A DNA stretch of 64,000 bases from Thermoflexibacter ruber (GTDB lineage: Bacteria; Bacteroidota; Bacteroidia; Cytophagales; Thermoflexibacteraceae), in NCBI RefSeq assembly GCF_900113045.1, contig NZ_FONY01000006.1, positions 1-64,000 on the forward strand. Reading direction: 5' to 3'. Both the position numbers and the translations under genes were made by a program. Under the pieces are notes generated by a model that worked only from the letters and a program-made list of their open reading frames with translations, was not told the DNA's origin and searched no databases. Below are positions 36,621 through 44,594 of this stretch, piece after piece (the stretch's first letter is position 1; each line of letters opens with the position of its first letter).

Positions 36621-39600
36621 ATGAAAAAAATAGAAGTGCCTTGTTGGTTTATATTTTTTGTATTTACTTGTTTATCAATAATTTCTATTCTGTCCTTTGC
36701 CCAGAATCGCACTATTAGCGGTAAGGTTATTTCTGCCAAAGACGAAACACCTTTGGAAGGAGTAAACATCATGGTTAAAGGGACAGAAAAAAGCACAACT
36801 ACCAATGCCAAAGGTACTTATCGCATTGTTATCAACAGGCGAGATGATAAAGAATTGGTTTTCAGCTTAGAAGGATACGAAAGCCAAACAATAAAAATAG
36901 GAACAAAGGGAACTATCAATGTAGAACTCATGCCCGATGCGACTACGGTTTTAGAGCCAATTCATATAGGCTATGGAATGCAGGACAGGCGAGTGCTGGC
37001 AGGAGCAATCACTTCTATCAATTTAAAAAATACTGAGCAAATGCCTTTGGCAAGTCCTGATTTGCTTCTGCAAGGCAGGGGAGCGGGAATCTTGGTAAAT
37101 AGCCACTCTGGAACGCCCAATGCAGGGGCTACGGTTTGGGTGAGAGGGGTAAGTTCTATTTTGGCGAGTAGTTCGCCCTTGTACGTCATAGACGGCGTAC
37201 CTGTTTTGCCTACGGATTTGAGTAGCCAAGACGTAGGTGGGCAAATTGCTAATCCTCTATCAGACCTCAATCCTGCGGACATAGAACGCATAGAAGTTCT
37301 CAAAGATGGCAGTGCCACGGCAATTTATGGCTCAAGAGCGGCTAATGGAGTGGTGTTGATTCAGACTAAAAGAGGGACAAAAGGCAAGCCTATGGTGAAT
37401 TTTAGCATTTTGTATGGGGAACAAAGTACACAAAAAAGACCTGAAATTGCTGATGCCTCTACTTTCCAACAGTTAATGAACGAAGCAGCTACCAACAATG
37501 GGCTTACGCCACCTTTTGCCAATCCTACTCAGACCAATGCCAATGTGAACTATCCAAGCCAAGTATTCCAATCTGCGGCAGTGAGAAACATCAACTTTTC
37601 TATTGCAGGAGGAGATAGTACAGTGAAATACCTTTTTTCGTTTAACAATTGGAATCAAGACGGCATAGTAAAACCTGCTGCTTTTGATAGAAAAACTTTT
37701 CGCTTGAACTTGGACTTTGATTGGAGCGAAAAAATCAAAGCAGGAGCAAACCTTCTGTATGCCAGAGGAACAAACGAAAGAATGCAAAATGATACTGATG
37801 CGTTGAACGGGGTATTAGGAACTTCGGCTAATTTTTTGCCGAATCTGCCTACTTTCCAAGCCAACGGAAGCTATACGAAGTCAGGTATTTACGCTAACCC
37901 TTTGGCTACGCTCAACGAACAGGGCAATACGCTTTTGACTAACCGCTTTTTAGGAAATATTTTTGCCAATTATTACTTTACAGAAGATTTGTTTTTCAAA
38001 ACCAGTTGGAGTCTGAACTACCAAAATGCCCAAGAAAACTTGTATTACAGTACAGCTACTAATTTTTCGCAAGGCAGAGGTGTATCTGCTCATACTTTTG
38101 AAAATCAATATGTAATAGAAAATACCTTGCACTACCAAACGCTCATCGGCTACAACAAGCACCAAATCCATGCAGTTATAGGCAATACAGTCCAAGAAAA
38201 TATACTGAAACGCACGATTGCTGAAGGGCAGAACTTCCCTACTAATAATTTTACCAATGTGGGGGCAGCTTTTATCCGAAATTCTTTTGCAGGGAATACC
38301 TCTTGGGCTTTGCTTTCTTGGTTTGCCCGCTTCAATTATGCTTACAAAGGCAAATACATGGCAAACTTGACTGTTCGCACTGATGGCTCTTCTCGCTTTG
38401 GCACAGATAATCGCTGGGGAACGTTTCCTGCGGTGGGCTTGGCGTGGAACATCAAAGAAGAAAAGTTTTTGGAAAAAGTCAAGGCGATTTCTTCTATGAA
38501 AATCAGAGCAAGTTATGGCTTAGCGGGCAATCAAAATTTTACCAATTTTTCCAATAACCCCAATGCCATTTTATTGAGCAACTACATCGCCCAAGGGCTT
38601 TGGAATAGCGGAGCAAACTATGCAGATTGGTTGGGCATAGAGCCTGTGCAGTTAGCAAACCCTAAGCTAAAATGGGAAACTACCGCACAAATGAATGTGG
38701 GTTTGGACGTAGGTTTGTTGAAAGACAAAATTAACCTAAGCATAGAATACTATCAAAAACAAACTTCTGATGTGCTTGTGCCTGTGTCGATTCCCCGAAG
38801 CACAGGATTTGCCACTCAGATTCAGAATATAGGTCAAGTGGAAAACAAAGGCATAGAAATAAATCTGAATGCTAAAATATTGAATAAGAAAGATTTGACT
38901 TGGGATTTGTACTTTAATGTTGCCACCAATCAGAATACGATTACTTCCCTGTCCAATACCTATTCTTCCTTTGAAAATGGAGTTATCAGATTTGAGGAAG
39001 GCTCTCCTATGTACTCTTTCTGGTTGCACAAGCAAAATGGAGTCAATGCAGAAAATGGCAATATTCTTTTAGAAAGCAGAAACACGGTTTTCAATCCTGC
39101 CACAGACCGCTTTATTATAGGCAATGCCCTGCCTCAATTTTATGGAGGCTTTGCCAATGTAGTGAATTGGAATGGCTTAGAACTTACTGTTTTTGTGCAG
39201 TTTACACAAGGGAACAAGCAACTGAATTGGAGTAGGTATGCTCAGGAACATGGAGGTACTCGCAATGCCAACTTCAGCATTTCGCAGTTAGACCGTTGGC
39301 AGAGAACGGGAGATATTACCAATGTACCTAAAATGACCGATGCCAACTATGAAAATATTTATGCCTCTCGTTTTTTAGAAGATGGCTCTTTTGTCAGGCT
39401 CAAAAATATAGTTTTGGCATACCACTTGCCCAAAGAAGTCGCAGAAAAAGTAAAACTCCAAACGGCAAAAATTTACCTCTCTGTCCAAAATTTGCTGACT
39501 TTTACCAAGTACAAAGGGCTTGACCCTGAAACCAATGCAGGAGGAGGCTATCCCGCCGTGCAAGGCGTAGAATTTTACACTGTCCCCCAAGCAAGGTGGC

Positions 39601-39629
39601 TGACTGCGGGAGTGCAGATTGGGTTTTGA
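36621..39629 (+). CDS. SusC/RagA-like TonB-linked outer-membrane protein without adjacent SusD
   Basis: A 1002-residue protein. The signal peptide ends at LSFAQ, then comes the carboxypeptidase-like domain (ISGKVISAKDETPLEGVN), the plug (LLLQGRGAGILVNSHSG, SSPLYVIDGVPV, IERIEVLKDGSATAIYGSR) and the barrel. The C-terminal strand WLTAGVQIGF fits the end of an outer-membrane barrel. The ATG at 36621 gives a proper signal peptide; an in-frame TTG at 36561 does not. No SusD gene follows: the next genes are a toxin-antitoxin pair on the other strand. It may use the SusD at 31293 or work alone. Confidence 0.93.
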   Translation: MKKIEVPCWFIFFVFTCLSIISILSFAQNRTISGKVISAKDETPLEGVNIMVKGTEKSTTTNAKGTYRIVINRRDDKELVFSLEGYESQTIKIGTKGTINVELMPDATTVLEPIHIGYGMQDRRVLAGAITSINLKNTEQMPLASPDLLLQGRGAGILVNSHSGTPNAGATVWVRGVSSILASSSPLYVIDGVPVLPTDLSSQDVGGQIANPLSDLNPADIERIEVLKDGSATAIYGSRAANGVVLIQTKRGTKGKPMVNFSILYGEQSTQKRPEIADASTFQQLMNEAATNNGLTPPFANPTQTNANVNYPSQVFQSAAVRNINFSIAGGDSTVKYLFSFNNWNQDGIVKPAAFDRKTFRLNLDFDWSEKIKAGANLLYARGTNERMQNDTDALNGVLGTSANFLPNLPTFQANGSYTKSGIYANPLATLNEQGNTLLTNRFLGNIFANYYFTEDLFFKTSWSLNYQNAQENLYYSTATNFSQGRGVSAHTFENQYVIENTLHYQTLIGYNKHQIHAVIGNTVQENILKRTIAEGQNFPTNNFTNVGAAFIRNSFAGNTSWALLSWFARFNYAYKGKYMANLTVRTDGSSRFGTDNRWGTFPAVGLAWNIKEEKFLEKVKAISSMKIRASYGLAGNQNFTNFSNNPNAILLSNYIAQGLWNSGANYADWLGIEPVQLANPKLKWETTAQMNVGLDVGLLKDKINLSIEYYQKQTSDVLVPVSIPRSTGFATQIQNIGQVENKGIEINLNAKILNKKDLTWDLYFNVATNQNTITSLSNTYSSFENGVIRFEEGSPMYSFWLHKQNGVNAENGNILLESRNTVFNPATDRFIIGNALPQFYGGFANVVNWNGLELTVFVQFTQGNKQLNWSRYAQEHGGTRNANFSISQLDRWQRTGDITNVPKMTDANYENIYASRFLEDGSFVRLKNIVLAYHLPKEVAEKVKLQTAKIYLSVQNLLTFTKYKGLDPETNAGGGYPAVQGVEFYTVPQARWLTAGVQIGF

Positions 39630-39693
39630 TATTACTTTTTCAGAGGATACAGTTTTTTATTAGAGGTCGATTTTTTGTGAGTTTAATGCTTTT

Positions 39694-40056
39694 TTATTCC
39701 AAATATAGCTTAACCCCTTCTCGGCTTACCTCTATAATTCTATGATTTTCTAATAGCTGTGCAATATAAGCAATGTTATTTTCAAAAATAGTTATCAATT
39801 CTTTGTTTTTGATGTTGCCAGTAGTAACATATACTAACTGTTTCAAAACTTTACTAATTCTTACTGTATCAACGAAATCGGCATCTTTGGAAATAATGAT
39901 GCGGTCTTGTTTGGTAGCAATAGAGATAAGCGTATCATCAGAAGTGTGGTTTTGCGTATCGGGAATGTCTTTTGTATGCAGGGTATCATAGGAAAGATTG
40001 TTTAACTTCTGTGCCAAACCGTAAGGTAGCTGGGCATCTACCAAAAATTTTTTCAT
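39694..40056 (-). CDS. DUF5615 PIN-like toxin
   Basis: A 120-residue protein with the DUF5615 layout: MKKFLVDAQLPYGLAQKL holds the first acidic residue, then DTLHTKDIPDTQNHTSDDTL and IIISKDADFVDTVRI bring further Asp residues of a PIN-like nuclease site. The family is paired with DUF433 antitoxins and is thought to act as an RNase toxin. It follows the DUF433 gene by 16 bases on the same strand, so the pair forms one operon. Confidence 0.85.
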   Translation of the reverse strand: MKKFLVDAQLPYGLAQKLNNLSYDTLHTKDIPDTQNHTSDDTLISIATKQDRIIISKDADFVDTVRISKVLKQLVYVTTGNIKNKELITIFENNIAYIAQLLENHRIIEVSREGVKLYLE

Positions 40057-40072
40057 TTGTAGCTACTTTTTT

Positions 40073-40318
40073 TTAAGCCTCAGCCAATTCCTTTACTTCA
40101 TAATTCACCACCTTTGCCGCATACCACAAGCACGCATAAATATCTTGTATTTCCAACTCAGGATAATCTTCTATTAATTCTTCTATGCTCATCCCTGCTG
40201 CTAAAAGCTCTAAAACAGTAGAAACCATGATTCTCATGCCACGAACAGTCGGTTTTCCATGACAAATTGTAGAAATTTTAGTAATGCGTTCTAAAAGTAT
40301 ATCTTTCATGCTTCTCAT
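40073..40318 (-). CDS. DUF433 antitoxin
   Basis: An 81-residue protein matching DUF433: ERITKISTICHGKPTVRGMRI, then LELLAAGMSIEELIEDYPEL and IYACLWYAAKVVN. The family is a small helix-turn-helix antitoxin that precedes DUF5615 toxins and probably represses its own operon. Either the ATG at 40318 or that at 40309 could be the start. Confidence 0.88.
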   Translation of the reverse strand: MRSMKDILLERITKISTICHGKPTVRGMRIMVSTVLELLAAGMSIEELIEDYPELEIQDIYACLWYAAKVVNYEVKELAEA

Positions 40319-40393
40319 TTTTATTTACCAAAGATACATATTTTTCAATAATTCACCAAGTTATGCTATCTTCATTAAAAAAAATCTTTTAAC

Positions 40394-40418
40394 AAAGCAA
40401 TGCTTCTAAGGTTGCTTT
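40394..40418 (-). terminator. Terminator after the last cassette lipoprotein gene
   Basis: AAAGCAA (40394-40400) and TTGCTTT (40412-40418) form a 7-bp stem with an 11-base loop. On the minus strand a T-rich tract follows within ten bases. It closes cassette A and differs from the hairpin used four times elsewhere in the region. Confidence 0.5.
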
Positions 40419-40423
40419 CTCTC

Positions 40424-41074
40424 TTACTTATACTCCATCTTTGCTCCATACCCTTCCGAAGTTTGGATTCGTATAGGTCTGCCATCAGTTCTCTCTATGA
40501 CCATAGTCTGCAATCGGTCAAAGTTGTTACCGTGCCAAAATAGCTTAAACTCGTTTTCTGTCCACTCTTTGGGAGTAAAAGTGGGGAAACTGACTACGTA
40601 CCTTGGGCTATCGGTTTTGCTTGGCAGGTTAAAGGGTTGGGCTATTTTCCTGTAATTGACTAAGTGCAGGTATAGGGAATACGCAGGAAGCCCCAAAGAG
40701 GTATAAGCATAAAACCAACGCCAAACTTCCTGAAAAGTAATGCGTCTGATATAGGAACGAGAAATCCACAAGTCTTTGACATCGGAATCAAACATAGGGT
40801 AGTTGATGCGGATAACAGAGGTAGTATTGGGTTCGTAGCTATAGGAGGTATCCAAGCGGTGATAAAGCTTGGGAAGGTCATCTATCTGAATCCAGTCGCC
40901 GTCATAGATTTCTTGGTCATAGTGAATCACTACCTTGTTGCCCTTGCCCTGTGTATAAAATTTGATACCTGATTCAGGTACAGGCACGATGGAAAACTCC
41001 TCTTGCTTAGTACAAGAGAAAAGGAGGAGGAAAACTACCAAAGCAAGCAAATTTTTCATAAGTAGATTTTTCAT
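40424..41074 (-). CDS. Cassette A lipoprotein 2 (unrecognised GDWIQIDD family)
   Basis: A 216-residue lipoprotein with lipobox LLFSC, Cys21. The first third has the family phrase GDWIQIDDLPKLYHRLDTSY and the C terminus ends IERTDGRPIRIQTSEGYGAKMEY. Between them the sequence is poorly conserved compared with the three paralogues at 41146, 42704 and 43358. I do not recognise the family and no enzymatic motif is visible; it looks like a small beta-rich, surface- or periplasm-facing protein. MKNLL is repeated at the start (ATG at 41074 and 41059), so the exact start is uncertain. Last gene of cassette A. Confidence 0.75.
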   Translation of the reverse strand: MKNLLMKNLLALVVFLLLFSCTKQEEFSIVPVPESGIKFYTQGKGNKVVIHYDQEIYDGDWIQIDDLPKLYHRLDTSYSYEPNTTSVIRINYPMFDSDVKDLWISRSYIRRITFQEVWRWFYAYTSLGLPAYSLYLHLVNYRKIAQPFNLPSKTDSPRYVVSFPTFTPKEWTENEFKLFWHGNNFDRLQTMVIERTDGRPIRIQTSEGYGAKMEYK

Positions 41075-41100
41075 ATACAGTCTAATTTTTAGGTTTTATG

Positions 41101-41136
41101 AGAGCATCAAACTTGTTGAAATAAGTTTGATGCTCT
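41101..41136. terminator. Repeated hairpin, copy 1
   Basis: AGAGCATCAAACTT (41101-41114) pairs with AAGTTTGATGCTCT (41123-41136), an uninterrupted 14-bp stem with an 8-base loop. It lies in the 71-base gap between the two lipoprotein genes of cassette A. A nearly identical 72-base gap separates the two lipoproteins of cassette B. T-runs flank it mainly on the plus-strand side, so it may act as a leaky terminator or mRNA-stability element. Confidence 0.6.
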
Positions 41137-41145
41137 GTATTCTTT

Positions 41146-41778
41146 TTACTGATACTCTATCTTTATCTTGTACCCTTCAGATGTTTGAATTTTAATATCT
41201 TTTCCATCAAGGCGTTCTATATTCAGCACTGCGTACTTGTCAGCGGTTCTTTTATCAGAAAACCCTTGCCCATCAGGGAAAGAATAGTAATACTGCAAGG
41301 AATCGCTGAAGGTTTTAATATTTTCAAAACTTATTTTGTACTGCATCTGAGTAGTTGAGGGCTTTATCCCATAAGGATTAGCTAATGCTCTTGTTTCTGT
41401 CAAATTCCTAAATAGAGAATAAGCTGACAAGCCGCCTGAGGCAAAGCTTTTACGCCACCTTACAGATATAAAACCCAAATTCCATTTTTCGGAAACCCAC
41501 CCATTAGAGAAATCTTCAATTAAAGGCATATCTCTTGGATAGGTGGTTTGTATGATTGCTAATCCATCAGGCTGGTCAACAAATTTATTTGTATCTAAGT
41601 AATGATAAAATTTCTCATTATCATCAAGCTGAATCCAAGCCCCATCAGGCACTTCCTCAAAAGTAACTTGTACCTTGCTACCACTTGTTTTGGGTTCTAT
41701 ATTTTTATTTTTGCCACAAGCCCAAATGCCTAAGCAAAAGAAAAAGGCTAATAGTAGATTTTTCAAATATGTTTTCAT
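41146..41778 (-). CDS. Cassette A lipoprotein 1 (GDWIQIDD family)
   Basis: A 210-residue lipoprotein; the lipobox GIWAC gives Cys21. The family phrase reads DGAWIQLDDNEKFYHYLDT and the C-terminal end reads IERLDGKDIKIQTSEGYKIK. The middle, including GWVSEKWNLGFISVRWRKS and SAYSLFRNLTETRALANPYG, aligns with the paralogues only loosely. Function unknown. It is 18 bases downstream of the broken PKD-like gene of cassette A, in the position held by 43358-43972 in cassette B. Confidence 0.75.
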   Translation of the reverse strand: MKTYLKNLLLAFFFCLGIWACGKNKNIEPKTSGSKVQVTFEEVPDGAWIQLDDNEKFYHYLDTNKFVDQPDGLAIIQTTYPRDMPLIEDFSNGWVSEKWNLGFISVRWRKSFASGGLSAYSLFRNLTETRALANPYGIKPSTTQMQYKISFENIKTFSDSLQYYYSFPDGQGFSDKRTADKYAVLNIERLDGKDIKIQTSEGYKIKIEYQ

Positions 41779-41796
41779 GATCTTATTTATATTAAA

Positions 41797-42497
41797 TTAA
41801 AGATTATTTGCACAAGTTTCTGTGCTTCCTGTTGTTTTCCCACACCCACCAGGTAAAGCACTGACACATACAGTTACATTAGGATTGCGAGAGGTGTAAG
41901 AAATTTCAATAAATAATTCTCCTTGTGAATTAACACCTTGATTTAGTATAGTTAAACCAGTAAATCCACTAAACGACCAAGAGCCAGAAGTTGCATTAGT
42001 ACCTATTCCTCTATATCTAACTTGATTTGTTCCAAGAATATCTCTCTCTATGTCTTATACACCTACAATTTTAGTAACATTCAAAGAAGCATATCTTGTT
42101 GCAGGGGTAGGAGAACAAGAAGTAGCTGTAACATTGATTGTGCCTGTGCCTCCTGAACTATTCCAAGTAATATTAATGACTGAACCAAAATTGCTGGTGA
42201 TAGAGCCTCCTGTAACTGACCATGAATAACTACCACAAGTCGCTCCTGTATAAGCGTAGGTATGCGTACCATTCACACATACATTGGTACTACCTGTAAT
42301 AGCCCCTTGTGCTAATACATAAGTATTTAGCAAGCAAGCTATAACTGCTCCTTGCCACTTTCCAAACAACAGTCCAAAGATTTTTGCGAGAAACCCGATG
42401 AGAAAGTTCCCATCAGTAAGAAAAGCGTAAGCACCCGCCCGCTCAGATTCTTTCTGGGGGGGGGGGGGGTAAAACAGTGATTTTGAAATACTTTCAT
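41797..42497 (-). pseudogene. Cassette A secreted PKD/Ig-like protein, broken copy with poly-C tract
   Basis: From ATG 42497 the frame crosses a 14-C tract and enters a signal peptide (GRVLTLFLLMGTFSSGFSQ), but ends at a TAG at 42339-42341 after 52 residues. The PKD-like body is in another frame, open from a TTG at 42369: it has its own signal-like stretch (GAVIACLLNTYVLAQG), then TGSTNVCVNGTHTYAYTG and TINVTATSCSPTPATRY, and stops at a TAA at 42055-42057. The same frame continues past that stop for 85 codons (SGSWSFSGFTGLTILNQGV, NVTVCVSALPGGCGKTTG) to a TAA at 41797-41799. So one frameshift and one nonsense codon separate three coding blocks. The 42369 frame alone would give 104 residues. 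Confidence 0.7.
42456..42469 (-). repeat. Homopolymer tract of 14 C (minus strand) in a coding start
   Basis: Fourteen consecutive G on the plus strand, codons 10-14 of the frame opened by ATG 42497. At 14 the signal peptide is in frame with the ATG; 15 or 12 would put the ATG in frame with the PKD body opened at 42369. Assembly of such tracts is error-prone. Confidence 0.8.
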
Positions 42498-42567
42498 AAG
42501 CTAATTTGGATTAAATAATTGAAAAAAGAAGTAGGTTTTGAAAGTCTAAGCAGTGAATTTGATGATA

Positions 42568-42595
42568 AAAACAAAGGGCGATGCCGCTTTGTTTT
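42568..42595. promoter_or_regulatory. Conserved stem-loop upstream of the cassette A secreted-protein gene
   Basis: AAAACAAAG (42568-42576) pairs with CTTTGTTTT (42587-42595), and GGC/GCC extend the stem inside with a GAT loop. It is conserved exactly at 44686-44713, about 72 bases before the start codon of each cassette. It could be a terminator or an RNA leader structure. Confidence 0.5.
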
Positions 42596-42658
42596 GTTAA
42601 ACTCATGCTCAATACGAAAGGAAATAGCGGGAGGGTTGCAAGGAAGAGAAAAATTTTA

Positions 42659-42692
42659 GAGCATCAAACTTGTTGAGATGAGTTTGATGCTC
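42659..42692. terminator. Repeated hairpin, copy 2
   Basis: GAGCATCAAACT (42659-42670) and AGTTTGATGCTC (42681-42692) form a perfect 12-bp stem. On the minus strand it follows the stop of the lipoprotein at 42704 by 11 bases and is trailed by TAAAATTTTT, so it should end the cassette B transcript. Confidence 0.7.
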
Positions 42693-42703
42693 ATATTTCT
42701 TTT

Positions 42704-43285
42704 CTACTGATACTCTATCTTGGCATCATAGCCTTCGGAGGTCTGAATCTTGATAGGTTTTCCGTCAAGGCGTTCTATGATGATGGTTGTTATTTTGGCA
42801 AAATTATTGGCAATCATAGCCTCACGTTCATATGCAAAAAAGTCTTCTTGCTTACCAAAATTTTTAAAAGTAATTTTGTAGATGCTTTTTTCACTTATCT
42901 TATCATAAAAATTGCCTATTCTACGAACATTTACTAAATGATAATAAAGAGAGTAAGAAGGCACTCCTCCAATTCCATCACCAGAAATCAGCCAGCGATT
43001 AGAAATCAAGCCAATCGTCCAACGCTGACTTATCCATAAATAATCTATCAAATCTTCCATTGGAAATAGTTGTGGGTAGTTAGAACGAACAAATATGCTT
43101 CCGTCAGGCAAATCTTTAAACCTCATAGTATCTAAACGATGAGGTAACTGTGGCAAATCGTCTATCTGAATCCAATCCCCATGTTTGATGTTACCAAAGG
43201 TAATGCTTACCTTGTTTTTAGGAGAGATTTTGGATTCTGAACAAGCAAACGCACCAATCAGAAGTAATATAATGAGATTTTTCAT
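42704..43285 (-). CDS. Cassette B lipoprotein 2 (GDWIQIDD family)
   Basis: A 193-residue lipoprotein; the lipobox GAFAC gives Cys15. SITFGNIKHGDWIQIDDLPQ and the C-terminal IERLDGKPIKIQTSEGYDAK are almost identical to the neighbour at 43358, while the middle (RWTIGLISNRWLISGDGIGG, SYSLYYHLVNVRRIGNFYDK) differs much more. This pattern of constant ends and variable middle is seen in all four paralogues. Function unknown. It follows its neighbour by 72 bases that contain one hairpin copy. Confidence 0.78.
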   Translation of the reverse strand: MKNLIILLLIGAFACSESKISPKNKVSITFGNIKHGDWIQIDDLPQLPHRLDTMRFKDLPDGSIFVRSNYPQLFPMEDLIDYLWISQRWTIGLISNRWLISGDGIGGVPSYSLYYHLVNVRRIGNFYDKISEKSIYKITFKNFGKQEDFFAYEREAMIANNFAKITTIIIERLDGKPIKIQTSEGYDAKIEYQ

Positions 43286-43313
43286 ATACAGTCTAATTTT
43301 TAGGTTTTTATGA

Positions 43314-43347
43314 GAGCATCAAACTTGTTGAAATGAGTTTGATGCTC
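43314..43347. terminator. Repeated hairpin, copy 3
   Basis: GAGCATCAAACT (43314-43325) and AGTTTGATGCTC (43336-43347), a perfect 12-bp stem with a 10-base loop, in the gap between the two cassette B lipoproteins. Its surroundings match copy 1 almost base for base. Confidence 0.6.
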
Positions 43348-43357
43348 TGTATTCTTT

Positions 43358-43972
43358 TTACTGATACTCTATCTTGGCATCATAGCCTTCGGAGGTCTGA
43401 ATTTTGATAGGTTTTCCGTCAAGGCGTTCTATGATGATGGTAGATAGCTCTTTAAAATTGTCTATTAGCATTCTTTCATTCTTATAAAGCTCAAAATATG
43501 CCCTTTCAGCAAAGGCTTTAAACGTAACCTTATAAATAATTTTACTTGAATCATCATTAAAAGCTCTTTCGTAAAATCTGCTATTCCTACGAACATGTAC
43601 CAAATGATAGTACAAAGAGTAAGCTGGCATACCAGTTACTACCTCTGGGGAAGGAGACCACTTATCAAAGATAGCTCCTATTCCCCATCTTTGGCTTATC
43701 CATAAGTAATCTTCTAAATATTCCATAGGAAATAATTGGGGATAGCTTGACCTAAAAAAAGCACTACCATCATCAAAAAATCTTATGCGCATCGTATCTA
43801 ACAAGTGAGGCAGTTGTGTCAAATCGTCTATCTGAATCCAATCTCCATGTTTGATGTTACCAAAGGTGATGCTTACCTTATTTTTAGGCGTTTCTTCTTG
43901 AGGGGCTACGTCTGTTTGTTTGCAAGCAACAGCAAGTAACAGACAAAGTGAAAAATAAAATAGTTTTTTCAT
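43358..43972 (-). CDS. Cassette B lipoprotein 1 (GDWIQIDD family)
   Basis: A 204-residue lipoprotein; the lipobox LAVAC gives Cys17. SITFGNIKHGDWIQIDDLTQ is followed by SYPQLFPMEYLEDYLWISQR and the C-terminal IERLDGKPIKIQTSEGYDAK. It starts 4 bases after the stop of the secreted PKD-like protein gene, so translation of the two is probably coupled. No known domain is recognised. A partner role for the secreted protein is inferred from the conserved gene order. Confidence 0.78.
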   Translation of the reverse strand: MKKLFYFSLCLLLAVACKQTDVAPQEETPKNKVSITFGNIKHGDWIQIDDLTQLPHLLDTMRIRFFDDGSAFFRSSYPQLFPMEYLEDYLWISQRWGIGAIFDKWSPSPEVVTGMPAYSLYYHLVHVRRNSRFYERAFNDDSSKIIYKVTFKAFAERAYFELYKNERMLIDNFKELSTIIIERLDGKPIKIQTSEGYDAKIEYQ

Positions 43973-43976
43973 AGTG

Positions 43977-44594
43977 TTACATATTTAGATTTGGGAAGTT
44001 AGAAGCACAAAAAGGTTGCCTTGAAGGAGGTTGACAGTCTATTGGGCAGGTATTGACGCATACGACAGCACTACTTGTAGATGAAAACCTAATAACAATT
44101 TTTCTACCTGACCTACTTATTTCTTGATAGTCGTTAAAGTTTGTAAAACTCCATTGGAAACAATTTGCAACAGCGCAGTCTGCCTCAAATTCATATTGAA
44201 ACTTTCCATTAACTATGCCTTGGGCTATCCATTTTATATCGCAAGGGGGCTTAATCACATTCACACTGAGAAAACCAGACCTTTCCGCAGGAGTGGGAGA
44301 GCAACTGTAAGCATTGACTGATATGTAGCCTGTAGTACCACTATTGTTCCACTGCACAGTAACCGAGATATTGTTAGAGGAAAGAATAGTTCCACCTCCT
44401 ACAATCCAATTTGCCGTAGAGCAAGTAGTCCCTATAATAGAATAGGTCTGTGTACTACTAACGCAAACATTAGGACTCCCTACAATGGTAACGCTGCCAA
44501 CCTGCGAGAAACCCGATGAGAAAGTTCCCATCAGTAAGACAAGCGCAAGCACCCACCCGCTCAGATTCTTTCTGGGGGGGGGGGGGTAAAACAC
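43977..44594 (-). CDS. Cassette B secreted PKD/Ig-like protein with poly-C tract at its start
   Basis: A 205-codon frame opening with GTG at 44594. After a Pro run coded by the C tract comes RKNLSG and a clear signal peptide, WVLALVLLMGTFSSGFSQ. The mature part has one PKD/Ig-like unit (SVTIVGSPNVCVSSTQTYSI, VTVQWNNSGTTGYISVNA) and a second Cys-rich beta unit (CFQWSFTNFNDYQEI, VIRFSSTSSAVVCVN). No T9SS sorting domain is present. An upstream ATG at 44614 is conserved with cassette A but out of frame at 13 C: it would end after 17 codons at TGA 44561-44563. With 14 C it would read MKVFQNQCFTPPPPRKNL into the signal peptide. Expression is thus either from the GTG or switched by tract length. Confidence 0.7.
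   Translation of the reverse strand: MFYPPPPRKNLSGWVLALVLLMGTFSSGFSQVGSVTIVGSPNVCVSSTQTYSIIGTTCSTANWIVGGGTILSSNNISVTVQWNNSGTTGYISVNAYSCSPTPAERSGFLSVNVIKPPCDIKWIAQGIVNGKFQYEFEADCAVANCFQWSFTNFNDYQEISRSGRKIVIRFSSTSSAVVCVNTCPIDCQPPSRQPFCASNFPNLNM
44574..44586 (-). repeat. Homopolymer tract of 13 C (minus strand), candidate phase switch
   Basis: Thirteen consecutive G on the plus strand, coding Pro residues just before the signal peptide of the 43977 gene. One base longer (14) or two shorter (11) would bring the conserved ATG at 44614 into frame. The sister tract at 42456-42469 has 14. Confidence 0.8.

Larger units (their letters stand above)
42385..42692. repeat. 308-bp direct repeat, copy 1
   Basis: Nearly identical to 44503-44810: I count about 13 differences in 308 positions, including one base in the G tract. 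It covers the signal-peptide region, the poly-C/poly-G tract, the start codon, the whole upstream region and the repeated hairpin at its far end. The inner border is abrupt (TTTCTCGCA on the minus strand, then unrelated sequence), suggesting duplication or recombination at that point. Confidence 0.85.

Noticed and set aside
42055-42369. 104-residue minus-strand frame as an independent gene
   Set aside because: It starts with TTG in the middle of a gene whose other parts are recognisable on both sides; treated as part of a pseudogene.
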